The notes below the pieces were generated by a model. The model saw nothing but the letters and a program-made list of their open reading frames with translations. It had not been told where the DNA came from and did no database searches. Of a stretch of 64,000 bases of DNA, positions 51,492-64,000 are shown one piece after another. This DNA is from Anisakis pegreffii (Eukaryota; Nematoda; Chromadorea; Rhabditida; Anisakidae), in NCBI GenBank assembly GCA_035041965.1, contig JAPYMA010001520.1, positions 1-64,000 of the forward strand. The letters are read 5' to 3'. The position numbers and the translations under genes are program-made. Position 1 is the stretch's first letter. The number at the start of each line of letters is the position of its first letter.

Positions 51492-54400
51492 CGAAATAAA
51501 AATGTTATAATATTTCGAAAATTCCACGAAACGTCAATTCGGGTGAACGATTACAAAAATATCAACGAGAAACGTCGCGTCACTAACGTTACCACGTGGA
51601 AGTACACTCAGTTTCGATGACTGATTCACTCAATGAACAATTTAAACACATAAAAACATCCAAAAACTTATCTCCTCAATGATATGAAAAGAGGACGCTT
51701 GAAATGGAAAAAAAGTAACAAAAAAATCAAATTCTCAAACAAATTGGAAATTAGTTTAAATCGCAGCTCAATGAGAAAATATGCCAAATTATTTTGGCAA
51801 GGTCAATCACTGCGAACCACCTGATATTCGTTTCAAGGCTTACAATTTTAAAAGACCATGAAATAAATCATTGCGGAGTCAGCACACTGGGCAATATACT
51901 GCAGTTAGCATTAAATTGATTCAGTTTCACGTCAAGTTTATCACTTATCATGTGGATATCACAGAAAATACATGAAGGAATTACTGAAATCGTATCGCAG
52001 AGGACTGAATCTTCTGATAAATCGCTAAATTTAGTGTTGAATTAAATATGACACAATTTTTCCTCCAGAATACAAACACAAGTAACCAAGTTATCAGTAC
52101 GATTGTTCTGCATATCGTGTCCCCATTTCACAATATCAATTAATGTTCTGTATGCGATCGGCTATCATAGAATTTACTGATTACCAAAACAACACATGAC
52201 TCGTCTTACTTATAATCACCTTTTATTTGATGGCATAAACAAATATCAGATTAAACATCACTAATCGAATACTTATCATTCAACAACACTAAACGAGACT
52301 TCCAATAAGGTGTCCGAAATTTTTTAGCAGTGATTAACATTATCACGTCGAAGCATTAACAAACGATTTATCGTGTTCATCTTATTTGCAACAACTTGTT
52401 TATCCAGTTTCTTTTAGAGTGTAACGGAAGAAATTGCAATCTTGATTTGAACAAGTAAATTAGTGTTTGAACTAACAATAAGATAATCTTAGTCGAAACA
52501 CCTATTTACTTGTTTGATATTGGATATTTGATACTGGATTAATCCACTGCATTCGATCCACATTTCATTAGCATCAAATGACACGAAGTATTTGTGATCA
52601 TGAGAAATTCCATTAAATTGGATTTGTCTGCTAACCATCCAAACTGTTAACATTGCCCCTGCAAAAGAGTTTTGCTTGCGTCTTTACGTGTTCAGCAACT
52701 GAAGTATTTTTATGCTACTATAATAATGGGTTAACAAAAATAACTGAATATTTCAAGTAATTTTCATGATACCAGTTAGCTTATTTGTTATCATATCGCT
52801 TCTCATGAATCACATCAGTCCTTGAAAGGAAGTGAAATTCCGATGAGTCTTCACGACAATTGTTTAAGCAATTCTATTGTGTACGTCGCATATTGATAAC
52901 TCAAAATGCACTTACAAATCCAAAGATTGTTCATTGTTCATCAGATGCTCTAATTGCTTTGCAACTAAATTACTCCGTAACTACCACTGCACAAAACGAA
53001 CTTCTTTGACTAGTTCCAAGTACAAATAACAAACTCAATTAGAGTCAAACAAATTTTGCATCGAGTTTCATTTGTACGAACTTTTATAAATTACTCTTCG
53101 AATTACATACACAATTCAATACTTTCGAATAGATATGGCATGGGATGCGTTCACGAAAAACAATTATTCAAAGTATTGCTATTACGAGTAGTACTATTAT
53201 GGTTAATTTTGAGACATCAATCACGTCCAGTTGTAAGAGATATTGAAGTATTGCTTGAAACTCGTATCCGCATTCCTTTTTTTTCCACTTTCTTAGAAGT
53301 GAAAGGATGTGTCCTTATTCATTCAAATAATATCTTCTTCCTCAGTTGAATAATTTCAAAAACTTGTTCTATCAAGTTGTTTTCCCATACTTTCAAAGCG
53401 ACAAAATATCTGACGATGAATATTTTCAGTTAAATTTCGCTTGCATACTAGGGAGTTCACAATCAACGAGATGAAATTGAAATACCCTTAGGTCCTGATT
53501 GCAAGTTACTTACGCTAGTAATTTCAGGTCGCTTATTTTTTAACGATGAAAGACGAGTAGAATTTTACCGATAGGTGATTCATGATCATAACCATAGTCA
53601 AATTGTTACGATTGATGATTCATGAGAATACCCATAGCCAAAGTGAGCTACTGCTACGCTAATAAAACCTTCATAGTATCAACATTTACGCATGAGCATC
53701 CAATCAAAATGCATAAACATAGGTAGGTATTAGTTACCTCGTATCAATTTTCATTTGATCAAATTTATCTAGCCCACAAAGCATATGTATTACGGATATA
53801 AATTGTGTTGTATGTACAAATTATCAATATTCATTTACGTATGTGAAGATTTTCAACTATGAAAATATTATTCATACAATCTAAATGAAATGTTATCTCA
53901 GTAGGTATTTGTACAACTGCATTTGTGTTTGTTTAGAATGAATAAAATATCGCGATGAATATGCGCCCAACTTTTATTCTGATACCAATAAAAATCATTA
54001 TAGCGCATCCACATTCTTGCTTCTTCATCAAACAATCCTTTCATATCAACGTCACTATGAATTAGTACTATACTTATTATCAAGTCTTATTTAAATCAAC
54101 TTTAATTTCATTCTTTGAGATGAAATATGTAAAATCTCTTCTTCAATCCGTTTCCAATGAAGGAATTTATCAATTCTTTGGTATTGTTCCATTATTTAAT
54201 CGAATACGAAAATACTCAACAAATTAAGTAATCTCGTACAAAACAAGCCCATATAACTCAACCAATCGTTTCAGCATACCTCATGTTTAGTATATTTTTT
54301 AAGCTTTTATGTAACTAAATTCATTTGATACGTGCATGCATGCATGATGTATTCAGCAGAATTCCACATTATTTATGTAAATACCAGTAGATATATCAGC

Positions 54401-55754
54401 AGTACTTCTCACGAGATATTACTATGTACATCAACTAATTCTACATTGTAATGAATGCTATTTGGATGATATCGAATCCAATGATGAAATTCTTTCCTCC
54501 ATCCTATGTCCATCCATCAATTTCAGTATTTAGATTTGTAAAAAGAAAACCTCAATGAACATTGTTCTCAATGAGGAAGCTTTTGCGATGTCCATTAAAA
54601 TCACATTTTTGTATAATTTAATGAACGCTGTTCGAATGTCAGTCAGATTAACTATAAGTGAAAATTGATATTCAAAATTATTCCCTTTCATTGACTGCCC
54701 ATGTCGATGGTGATGATGTTTCGACGATACTAAAGAATGAATCCAATTATTCAATTCACTTTCAATTGAATTCGAAACAAATACAAAAAATTTTTGTTAT
54801 TCTTCATAAATTGTTATTGATTTCGATGTTTCGTCTTCTCTTCAAAAACTTAAAACTCTCATCGATGAATTCAATCGATCAAAATGATAAAATTAATTCC
54901 AAAAGTGTACAAACATACGAATAAATGCGCTGCGCTTATTAATGGATTATTTAATGAATCTATATGCTAGTGAAAGCTCTGACGCAAATATGTGTTTATA
55001 TATTACATTTGCTATGAACATGTGGAAATATTATCAATATCTGAAATAATTAGTCAAATTCATTGAGAAATATGTTGGTTGTGAACGACGATTCAGGAAA
55101 CAGATCATTCCCAAGCTTCCGGATGATAACTTCAGATGTTAACCAATATACGATAATTAGATGAGAAACTGCTACAAAAGAGTTCCAAACAGTCTGGGTA
55201 GTGTCATTAAAACCTCGGACAAAACAACATTGTGATTTTTAGCCAAAGCCTCACCGCACAATTGAGAGTTTAATTCCAAACAAGATTACTCATAGTGTTT
55301 ATCTAGTGAAATATTATCATTGAAAGGTCACAAGCTTATGGCGTACACAAATTGCTGTTGTATTTGCTCATTCATCCTTTTAAGTGAACCATCTTATCTA
55401 TTTTCACTAAAAGTTCAACAGAATCGCCCACTGTTGATGCCCTATAGTGATGTGAGATGAGATCAGAGCTCTTGATAAGATTATTACTTAATACATTTAA
55501 CGCACTATCAAACGCATTTAAAGGTAAACATTATGAAATATCAACTCCTTATATATCTTACTGGTCATAGTCTCGGCGTTTGCAATTCATTGCTCCTCAA
55601 ATAGCACCCAAATTCCTCAATCAGTGATAACACAAAGTCCTTAATCAGTTTCTGCAATATTACTAGGTTCACTCTTAATTTCTTGTTCATATTCTGATGC
55701 TGCTTAACACAATACACAGGAGTGAAGTTTTCAATCTCTTACTTTAGTACAATG

Positions 55755-55965
55755 GTCCCCACGCATAGATGCCCCATTACCCCCTTCGATGGTCTGGCAG
55801 GCGGTTATTATCCCCTCTCCCCACCCCTCTACAATAACTTACTGTTTCTAAGCATAACACCAGAACCAATTTCCCGATCCCTCCCATTACCCCTTCCCAT
55901 GACACCCTCAAATTATCCAAAAATAAGGGATTCCCCTCCCTCCCCCCCCAATAGAGACACCTGTT
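55755..55965. other. C-rich, strand-asymmetric island
   Basis: The plus strand carries repeated C-runs (CCCCC, CCCCTCTCCCCACCCC, CCCCTCCCTCCCCCCCC) with very few G-runs. The complementary strand therefore has G-runs able to form a G-quadruplex, the densest at about 55933-55949. No protein is supported. Confidence 0.7.
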
Positions 55966-56993
55966 CTGGTGGTATTCTATGTTTGTTCTAAATTACAAAC
56001 CATTAATATCAGTAGTTGAGTAGACATCTTCAGCAGTAAATCATCAACATTATATTCTTATCGTTTTCAATATTCCCCAAATAAAATCGCATCGCTTCAT
56101 CTGATTCACCAATAGAACTGCATCAATATTCGTGTCCCTATTTTCATTTACTATTACTGCCACTTTAATTTCCTATATAAATTCCGATCTATAAACGATC
56201 GCGTGATCAGCGACTGTACGAAGTAGTTTAATGAATGGAAGAATTTCAAGCATAGCATGCATTAGGAAACAATTTTGATCGAAAAACCAATGATAAACAT
56301 TAAGTAAAACCAGTTCATTTCGACGATATTATTGTTCGAAAATGATACAATCGTATAATGCTAATTAACATATCACTATCAAAACTATCCCTTATCAACC
56401 AGTTGTCGCAATTCTCTTAATCATCTATGATAAACTCATGACATTTCTCTCATCGCTCGATAGAAAACTGTGTTGTTTAGTCATTAGTATAGCGATAAAA
56501 TTATCATGTCGAAATAGATGATAGACTTTCTTTCTGGAATTCATTTTTAAAACATCGATGAAACTTTCGCTTTTGGCGATGCCTAGACAAGAATATCACC
56601 ACCACTCAACCTTTTCAATACGATGATAAGTTCAAACTTAATGTTATTTCCACACCGAGCAAAATGACCTCGAAGCTGTTCCGTATTTTAATTGCAATTC
56701 TCAAATGATAATATTGCTATTATAATATTATTACGTTATTTTCACTACCATACCATAATTGTTTATTGTTCAATATCAATAATAATATTTCATAACAAAA
56801 GTCCATAATTTGGTCTTTCTTTATCTCATTACGCCTTTACCTGCCAATCGAGACCATATAAGGCGATTAATTGGATCAATAATAATCGTTTCATACAATC
56901 AAAATGTTTACCTATTCACCTTATCCATGAATCTATTAATTCGAAAAGAACACAAGAGAACAACTATTTGCTTAAAATTTTGGCCCTGAGTTC

Positions 56994-57178
56994 AGTTATG
57001 AGTAGTGTTCGTCGAGGAACGGGGTCCCCGTCGGGGACCCTAACGGGGAACGCAGATCGCTCCCCCCTGTGCATTTTGCTCCCCGGCTTTTTTACGGGGA
57101 CTCTCCCCCCCGTCCATTTTCCTCCTCGCAGGGAGCGCTGTGCGAAAACTGCTCCTAGACGAACGCTAGTTACGAGTA
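56994..57178. mobile_element. GC-rich foldback element (MITE-like) with flanking direct repeat
   Basis: AGTTATGAGTA (56994-57004) and AGTTACGAGTA (57168-57178) form an 11-bp direct repeat with one mismatch. Just inside, GTGTTCGTCGAGGA and TCCTAGACGAACGC are imperfect inverted ends. The core is very GC-rich, with a nearly perfect palindrome GGGTCCCCG-T-CGGGGACCC (about 57022-57040) and runs of C5-C7 further on. It has no transposase. The form suits a non-autonomous foldback transposon with target duplication, about 245 bp upstream of the next gene's ATG. Confidence 0.65.
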
Positions 57179-57410
57179 TGGATTGATAGATTCGAACAAA
57201 CTGACTGAATATAGATTTTTGATTTAGTCATTTAAGGCTTCATGAATTATGTACGTATAAATGTTTCAGTAGAAATGTTACAAACGAACTCTATATTACG
57301 AACAACAATGGAAAATAGTAAACATTAACATACAATCTCATAAATAGTTTTAGTTCTCCACTTAAATGTCAGGCTAAGGACCAATAAATATATGAAATAA
57401 TCAAATAAAA

Positions 57411-57422
57411 CATTCAGAAAAG
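57411..57422 (+). promoter_or_regulatory. Candidate trans-splice acceptor before the plus-strand gene
   Basis: CATTCAG ends at 57417, five bases (AAAAG) before the ATG. An acceptor this close to the start is characteristic of spliced-leader trans-splicing in nematodes. Confidence 0.5.
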
Positions 57423-60400
57423 ATGGCAAGACCAGTCGGAATTCGAGTTTTCCCGAGTCGATCATCGGAACGCATTCGGAACTGTCCCGCTCTACTGCAT
57501 TATCGCCCGTCACTACCTCAGAATGAGCCGCCAATCGACTACTTTGACAATAATACCGGTAATGACGATTCTTATTCTGATCGAACAATTAAGGCACTCA
57601 AACAATACCGTAACAGAGAATGATACAATAAACTGTGACCAATTTGCGAATACACTTCACACGGTTTACAATAAATATGCTCGTTACAATAACTGCATAC
57701 CACAATGCAGCATAAGTACTTTCGATTACAGACCAATACTAGTCCCTTATCGATTCCTACCTGATGTTTCCTTCTTACTCCTTATTTGGAATCTTTTGTA
57801 AAAATCATAACTGCTGGCTAGTCCTAAAGTTACGATTATGTTTTTCTCTTATACATCTACTGAGAAAACTCATATCATAAGTCTCATATGATCGAACCTG
57901 TGACAACTGAAAAAAAAACATGATAGTAGATCTCCAAAAATGGCCTGGAACTGATAAACTTACACGAGCGACCAATAAAAAGGTCACGAACTTCGCAACT
58001 ATTTAGATTCTTGAGTCGAATTCTAACTCTTAGTGAATTTAAGTGAATGAATGAATCTAATTCCCAAAATGTTCCGATTCCTGAATTTAACAACTCATTT
58101 AATGAATTCATTCAGACTTTCCAAACAGACAACCACATCACCCGAACATACAACCGCATATTACAAAGACAGTATTGGAACAATATTACCAACCGCCGTC
58201 ATCACATCAAAGCAACTCGAAACCTGAACATCGCTCTCACTCAGAAACAGGATCCTCTCTGTCATCATCTCGAAGTGCTGACTTTGGCTCATATTCAGAG
58301 AAAACGTTTCTGGATCGGTAATTCAATCAAAGTTATAGTCACAGAAAGGATTCTCTTAGTTCCTTACAGCTCCTTCATACAGACTACGTTCATGGCTCGA
58401 TCATTGTTCCAGGGCTCACATTACCTCTAAACCTAAACCTAAACTTGCAACTTGCTTACCTCTAAACTTTGCATATATCTATAAAAGTACTATCTTTTGT
58501 AACCCAAATTACTACATTTTTAGGTTGTCTTTTCTTGAATAAAAACTCCACTATGATCACCAAAGAAATGTTAGAGCCGTTGCATACGAAGACAGATCCC
58601 TGGGCATATCCTAACTATGATTCTTCACACAGCCTGATAATTTTATTGAATGCTAAGGTGTTAGTTGACACTTGAAACGAATCATTCAGATTTTCGAAAG
58701 AATTTCAGGCAACTGAACGGTCATTCTACGTCATCAACTGAAATTGCTTACCTTCCTTCGAGTATTACTTCACCAGTGGGTAAATTTTATCAGTTACTTT
58801 TGAATAGATCATTCAATAAAATATATTCAATGTTCAATAGTTTCAATTTTTGATTTTTCCCAATAGTTTCAATCGATTCAATTTTATGCTTCATCAATTA
58901 ATTCATTTTCGAGAAATCAACAGCCTAAAAGGATGACTACTTATAGGATATGAGAAATACAAGCGACTAGGGCCGGATGGAGAAGAGTCAGAATTTACAG
59001 ATGATAAGACTGGAATGGAAATTCTTCAGGAGCTTGATAGCGCACTAGAAGAAGACGAACAAATGTCACTGGAAGATATCCGGAAAGGAGCTAAGGTATC
59101 ACTTTGCCATAATCTAAATTTGATGTAACCAAATGGATGAAATCATGTTAAGAAGCGCTCTGATCACAAGAAAATTCATATAAGAAAAATTTTTTCAATC
59201 ACGCAATTTCTTACGTGATTGGAAAAACACTTGAATTTTTTCTTACATGAAAGAATTCATATTTAAGAACCAAGCAAACTTATTCAGTTTTTGTTGATCA
59301 TTGATTTCTTACAGTTAGATGCAGTAGAATTTCTATACAGCAGTGTAGTCCAAACAGTGGTATGGGAATACATATTCGCAGAATTTAATTTCGGTTGTGG
59401 TATTTATCAAGAGAAATAGAAATTTTCTTTCAGGACACGGACTTATCGTTCAGACAATATGCGACACAGACATATGATTTGCTGATACCAGAGCCTGCAA
59501 TCGATTACGATCATCAGACACGTCACAACCATCGATTTCTGATTAACTGTTCGTTAGTTTAGATTAAGAATTTCGTGAATTCCTGATTAAGAATTTCGCC
59601 CTCATAACATGTTGCATTTCACAACGTTTGGTCTCTCGCAAAGTCATATGGAACTCTTCGTTATTTTTATGAAAGAATTCCAATCCAAAAATTCCACCGC
59701 ATAAAATGCTTCTCATTTTTTAATGAAAAAAGAAGCATTTTTACATCTGTTTACAACATTTTTGATGAGCTTACAAGCCAACACTCCTATAAAATGTTAT
59801 GCCATGATTATTTCATCGCATAACATTTCATTAGAACTTGTAAATTGTGTTCGTCGGTCATAGATCTAAAACGTCATTTCATGACAACAAAAATAATTGA
59901 CAACTCATAGTTTTTGATGAGCTTCTTATGAAACTTGAAAACGCACCAACTGAAAGCAGCTATTGTCCTGTAGAATCGTACATACCTATGACTCAATGCC
60001 ATTGAAATTTTCCAAAGCCTCAAAAAAGTTTTCCATTTATAGGCTGTAAAAGCGAGTGCTATTTCTGCATCACGCATCCTGCATTTTTAATCGTGCTCTT
60101 CCTTGTTTACAAATCATAAAAGCTAAATCTCATTTCAAATTTGCGCCATCAAACAATTTCTTGTGCAAAAGAATTTTCTTTTTTGCGGAAATCAAATTTT
60201 GAGGCAAACTTCGTAACAAATCTGGTAAATGATTAGAAGGTCATTACTAAAAACAAACTTTTATCAGCGCTTTTTGATCCAGTAAGTATTGAACTTCACA
60301 GCAAAAAGATAATCCTTTGAAAACAGTGCAGACAAAGTACAGTGCAGCACACTCGATGTTTACAGTGCACAAGATCTCAACTAACTTAGTGACATCTTCT

Positions 60401-63400
60401 GGTGTTTCTCTTCTTGTGGGACTTGAAAGGCACTTGTTAAAAGCTGCTTGTGTCCCGCAGAATCGTACACGACTGACTTAGAATTAGTGCTTTCGAAATA
60501 GAACAAATTGTGTAATGAAGACAGAGACACTCATACGATCATAGCAAGATTTTGAATGCATTGAATGAAGCACGATATGGGAAGAGAGACGATCTGAAAT
60601 CATAAAAGAGTAATTTTAGTGATAAAACTTTTGTTGCTTCATTTCAGAAATAGAAACGGAAATAGCACAGACTGAACTGATACCCAAAAATGATAGAAAT
60701 ATGAACAACACATTGTGGTATCTGTAAATAATCAGAGCGTTTCATTGCACATTAACAATCTTATCACATGGCAGCAAGCTATCTCTCATTATTGTCCTTA
60801 TCACAGCTCATTGGTATGATATTAGTATGAGCATCACTATGATAGTTTGAACAATAACCAATTGGGCATAGAATACGTGTATTGATCTGTGGTATGATTT
60901 TAAAAATCTCTTTTAATATATTCACGATCATGAAAATAGTTGGAATGAATCAGTCAAATTGGTATGCTTTTAATGGTGGTTTTGAGACCGATAGAGAGTG
61001 TATATGAGGCTGAGATACGTTTATGATTTGAAAAAATAGGCAAAACAAATGATGGTTTTAAAAGAAGGTTTATACCATCATCATTTCATTTCATCGCATT
61101 TCTCAGTTTTTACTGCCGACGCGATGCAGCCAATTCAAGTGATTCAATTCACTTCGATGATTGTGATTATTGTCGAATAGCCGTGTAGATATCATTTGAG
61201 ATTATTTCGTTTCATATACTTATCCTCTCAGTTATTATCTGTATGACTGCATCAACTTGATGTGATTTTTAATCACTGTTTAATAGTGATCATGTTCGTG
61301 TTATCAAATAGACATTGCGATAGTTTGATTATTTCTTATCTCTTCACTTTTTTAGATTTGTTGTTGAGGTATGCATATGGATTCAAGAGATTCCTAGATT
61401 GATATAAGGAGTGATACTAATAGATATCATTAATGTACCTACCACATATACATGATCCAGTATCACTACCTAAATATTCCTGTTTAACTCAGTCGGGTTT
61501 GAATACAGCTAATCCAATCGTTTTGCCATTCAATCTGACCCAACGAAATTATAAATTTCACTTTCTTTTTATCAATGTTTCAATTTTATTCTCGTTGTCG
61601 CACACTGATGCATATGAATTCATTACTATTATCTGAATAAACTGGGTATCATTATTTGTTAAATACGATGTAATTTAATTAGACTCGTAAACTTAAATTT
61701 TGTCTTCAAAATCATGACATCTGTGAATTGTAAGTATAGAACTATTGAAGGTCTAGGATATTAAAAACAGAATCCGTAATATTAACGACGATATTCGGAT
61801 CGAAGTACTTAACATTCATTCATATCAGCTCAACGTGATAATCAAAAATCGACCCTTATTATTTTGACAAACGTCTCATTCGATAGCGGAAAAACGAATG
61901 CTCAATTTGATAGACACAAGTAACTGATATGAATGAATTTTAGTCCAATCCACTTCATATTTATGCAGTGAATTTGTTTGATATTTGCTGATATCTTCAT
62001 ATGTTAATATTACATACTTCATATCCTGATATCCTCACAATCAGTGATTTTGTCATTATATATCCGTAAAGATGTCTCCAAGCAATACGATCATTCAGGT
62101 GACTCAGACTCAGAAGAACAAGGATCCTCATCTTACGTGAAACCTTTCGAAGTTTATATGGACGGCGAAACCAGTCATGAGCGTGCTGTACATAAGCTTG
62201 CACCGAAGCTCAATCAAGCAGTCATAAGTGGTAAGTGCTTCAAAAACTACATTCTGCAGTTCCATTCCTCACATTCCAGTGCTCATCTGCGATCATCAAT
62301 ACGTCTGATATTTCAATCAAACAAAACCATCAGCGTCTTGCAAATCACTGCATCATGTTGTGCATACAACATCAGAAGTGTCCTGTAGCAAACTTACACA
62401 CGCACTTTTTAATATAACCTGAATAACACCCATTATCGAGCCAAAATTTTTCAGTATTTCATTAAAAATCTCAACTATTGCCTCAATTTTGCGTCCTCAA
62501 ATCATTGTTTTATGCAGTGCATTTTCTTCACCTATTCGATGACTGTGAAAAGACAAAAGTAAAATGGAAACCGGGGAAAGAAGATAGGTAATCTGGAAAT
62601 GAAATCAGATAATTTTAAAGTTATTAGGAGTTCATTCAGGAAATCATGAATGTTGATAAAATCTAGCATTCAAAGATTTCTCAAGGATTAACTTGAGAGA
62701 AAGTTGATGAAATGACCAAGATCTGGGTAGTGAATTAAGAAATACATAAAAATGATTGTGTTCATTCCTCAAAAAATGTGATTTCCCAACTTCACGTCAA
62801 CTCAATACGTAAATGCTGATCACAACAAAATTCTTTGCTATATCATTTCAGAGCTGAAAATGATGTCAAATGGCATCACTTCGTTAGCACAATATAAGGA
62901 GGAGAAACGAAAAGAGATCAGCGAAAGGAAGGATCAAGTCAGTTTTTATCATTACTATCACTGTTATACTCATCATCATTTGTTCTCACGATCATGCTTT
63001 ACCTTAACCACTACCGAACACATGCAATCAGATAGTGCAAGCATTCAAAACCACAAATGAGGTAAAAAGATATGATGTCTTATGAAAAATTCAATGAATA
63101 CACGAACGTACAATTAGGACTACGGATACAGTGTGCTTAACAAGTTAAAATAATCATGTTCGGTTAATATATCATCTAAGAGTTAATGCACATTACTTCC
63201 AAATCAATAATTCATCTATCACTGATATACCTATATTTCTCAAAATTCAACGACAAAATTTTAAGAGGGTAAACCGATACCTTAAACTGCTCAATCTCCC
63301 AAGAATGAGCCATCCTATTGATGATAATCACTAGACCCGTTGCTTATGATAACGAATCTATCATTTGTCAAAGACTGCAATGAAAAATTGCGAAATAAAG

Positions 63401-63742
63401 TCGAGAAATCTCCACTTTCAACAAAACAACTTGCTCCATCATTAGATTTCTGCAAAAATAGATAGTGTTCACCCGCAAACACGTCAATAACGATGCTGCT
63501 ATTATATAATGGCGATTGCAATAACGTTACTGAAGTCATGATTGCAGGTATATTTGGAGATCGAAGCGGTCAACAAAGAATACACAGCCGAAAAGTTCAT
63601 CGACCAAACGCCAGAGTATTTCTCAGGAACCGACACAGAGATACCCCGTTGGAAGAGACTGCTGATGGCACAGAAAATTGCCAAAGAAGCGATTAAAAAA
63701 CGCGAAGACGAATTATGGGTTCGTTTTATTCGTTCAATATAA
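57423..63742 (+). CDS. Unrecognised 294-residue protein with C-terminal IPRWKR segment, 7 exons
   Basis: Exons: 57423-57558, 58947-59095, 59315-59359, 59434-59548, 62072-62230, 62852-62937, 63548-63742; all phases match. The protein begins MARPVGIRVFPSRSSERIRN and contains PPIDYFDNNTG. An acidic helical segment follows (GMEILQELDSALEEDEQMSL), then LIPEPAIDYDHQTRHNHRFL, an acidic Ser patch (SGDSDSEEQGSSS), charged helices (QYKEEKRKEISERKDQ), and finally PEYFSGTDTEIPRWKRLLMA followed by QKIAKEAIKKREDELW. An IP.WKR...A.K basic segment of this kind is seen in some actin- or PP1-associated proteins such as espin and phostensin; a link is only a guess. No signal peptide or membrane segment was seen, so it is probably intracellular. 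The end may differ: a possible donor (GTTCGT) at 63719 could continue the gene beyond the window. The exon 4 donor is also GTTCGT and is chosen by phase. Confidence 0.72.
57559..58946 (+). other. Intron 1 of the plus-strand gene
   Basis: The donor is ACCG|GTAATG and the acceptor CTTATAG. The 127-codon frame at 58047-58430 lies inside it. It shows no recognisable motif and no suitable splice phases, so it is treated as intronic. A short CTAAAC repeat lies at 58431-58446. Confidence 0.5.
59549..62071 (+). other. Intron 4 of the plus-strand gene
   Basis: This 2.5-kb AT-rich intron has a donor GTTCGT and an acceptor GTAAAG, both non-consensus but in phase. No gene or repeat was recognised in it. 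A missed small exon is possible. Confidence 0.5.
62231..62851 (+). other. Intron 5 of the plus-strand gene
   Basis: A strong donor (AGTG|GTAAGT) and acceptor (ATTTCAG). The sequence is AT-rich; nothing else was recognised. Confidence 0.6.
62938..63547 (+). other. Intron 6 of the plus-strand gene
   Basis: The donor is CAA|GTCAGT and the acceptor GATTGCAG, both phase 0. Short open frames on either strand inside it lack motifs. Nothing else was recognised. Confidence 0.6.
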
Positions 63743-64000
63743 AGTTATTTTCACAAAACCAACGATGAAAAGTACGAAACTTGAATTTGCTGTAATATTG
63801 CCCACAGAATTTGTTTGAGAAATATTAGCAAAGCAATGTAATTAATAATGAATAATATAAAATATGAATAACGCACAATATGAAGAAAAACCATAAAATG
63901 ATTAAGAAAACTTATACATCGCTATAAAGACTATGAGGCAATCTAATTCATAATATAGCATGAAATTTGTTGTGAGTTTTCAGTTAATCACCAAAGTAAA

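Larger units (their letters stand above)
51492..57410. other. Divergent intergenic region between CHMP7 and the plus-strand gene
   Basis: About 5.9 kb separating oppositely oriented starts; promoters for both genes should lie within it. It is AT-rich apart from a C-rich island (55755-55965) and a GC-rich foldback element (56994-57178). Frames at 53056-53349 and 54658-54924 show no recognisable motif and are not called. Confidence 0.5.

Noticed and set aside
58047..58430. 127-codon plus-strand open frame inside intron 1 of the orphan gene
   Set aside because: No compatible phases with exons 1 and 2, which join perfectly without it; no recognisable domain.
1..64000. tRNA genes, rRNA, CRISPR arrays and bacterial operon signals
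   Set aside because: Scanning for TTCGAATC/TTCGATTC-type T-loops with matching arms gave none convincing; no regular spacer arrays exist and the gene structure is eukaryotic.

Overview
This is eukaryotic nuclear DNA, AT-rich (roughly two thirds A+T by eye), with short exons separated by introns of about 40 bp to 5.5 kb. It is most likely from a nematode. The splice acceptors are short (TTCAG, TTTTAG, TTGCAG) with little polypyrimidine tract. Candidate trans-splice acceptors sit just upstream of two start codons, three decayed copies of RTE-like non-LTR retrotransposon 3' ends are present, and the best-recognised gene resembles mel-11/MYPT. The species cannot be named from the window. Exons below were assembled by hand from reading frames, splice sites and phase; most boundaries should be good to one or two bases.

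Layout. (1) 1-9.8 kb: mostly AT-rich sequence, with one RTE remnant near 4.4 kb and one orphan cysteine-containing exon near 4.9 kb. (2) 9.84-30.7 kb, minus strand: a 17-exon gene for the myosin phosphatase targeting subunit (MYPT/PPP1R12, mel-11 type). It carries a MyPhoNE-like motif, KVQF, ankyrin repeats, the RSTQGVT Rho-kinase site, a C-terminal coiled coil, and two alternative last exons that are diverged copies of each other. (3) 30.8-41.0 kb: intergenic, AT-rich with pyrimidine tracts. (4) 41.0-45.2 kb, minus strand: a gene built from small exons, most too short to stand out as ORFs, encoding an unrecognised protein with hydrophobic segments; an RTE tail lies in one intron in the opposite orientation. 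(5) 45.2-49.5 kb: intergenic, with an RTE remnant at 48.3 kb. (6) 49.49-51.46 kb, minus strand: a complete seven-exon CHMP7-type ESCRT-III gene ending in a MIM1-like motif. (7) 51.5-57.4 kb: a divergent intergenic region with a C-rich island and a GC-rich foldback element. (8) 57.4-63.7 kb, plus strand: a seven-exon gene for an unrecognised 294-residue protein with a C-terminal IPRWKR segment.

The genes do not form an obvious pathway. MYPT controls PP1 on myosin, while CHMP7 acts in nuclear-envelope and endosomal ESCRT-III assembly. The items I would look at first are the duplicated alternative C-terminal exons of MYPT, the coding-like stretch separated from the MYPT start by a single in-frame UGA, the MIM1-like tail of CHMP7, and the small-exon membrane gene.
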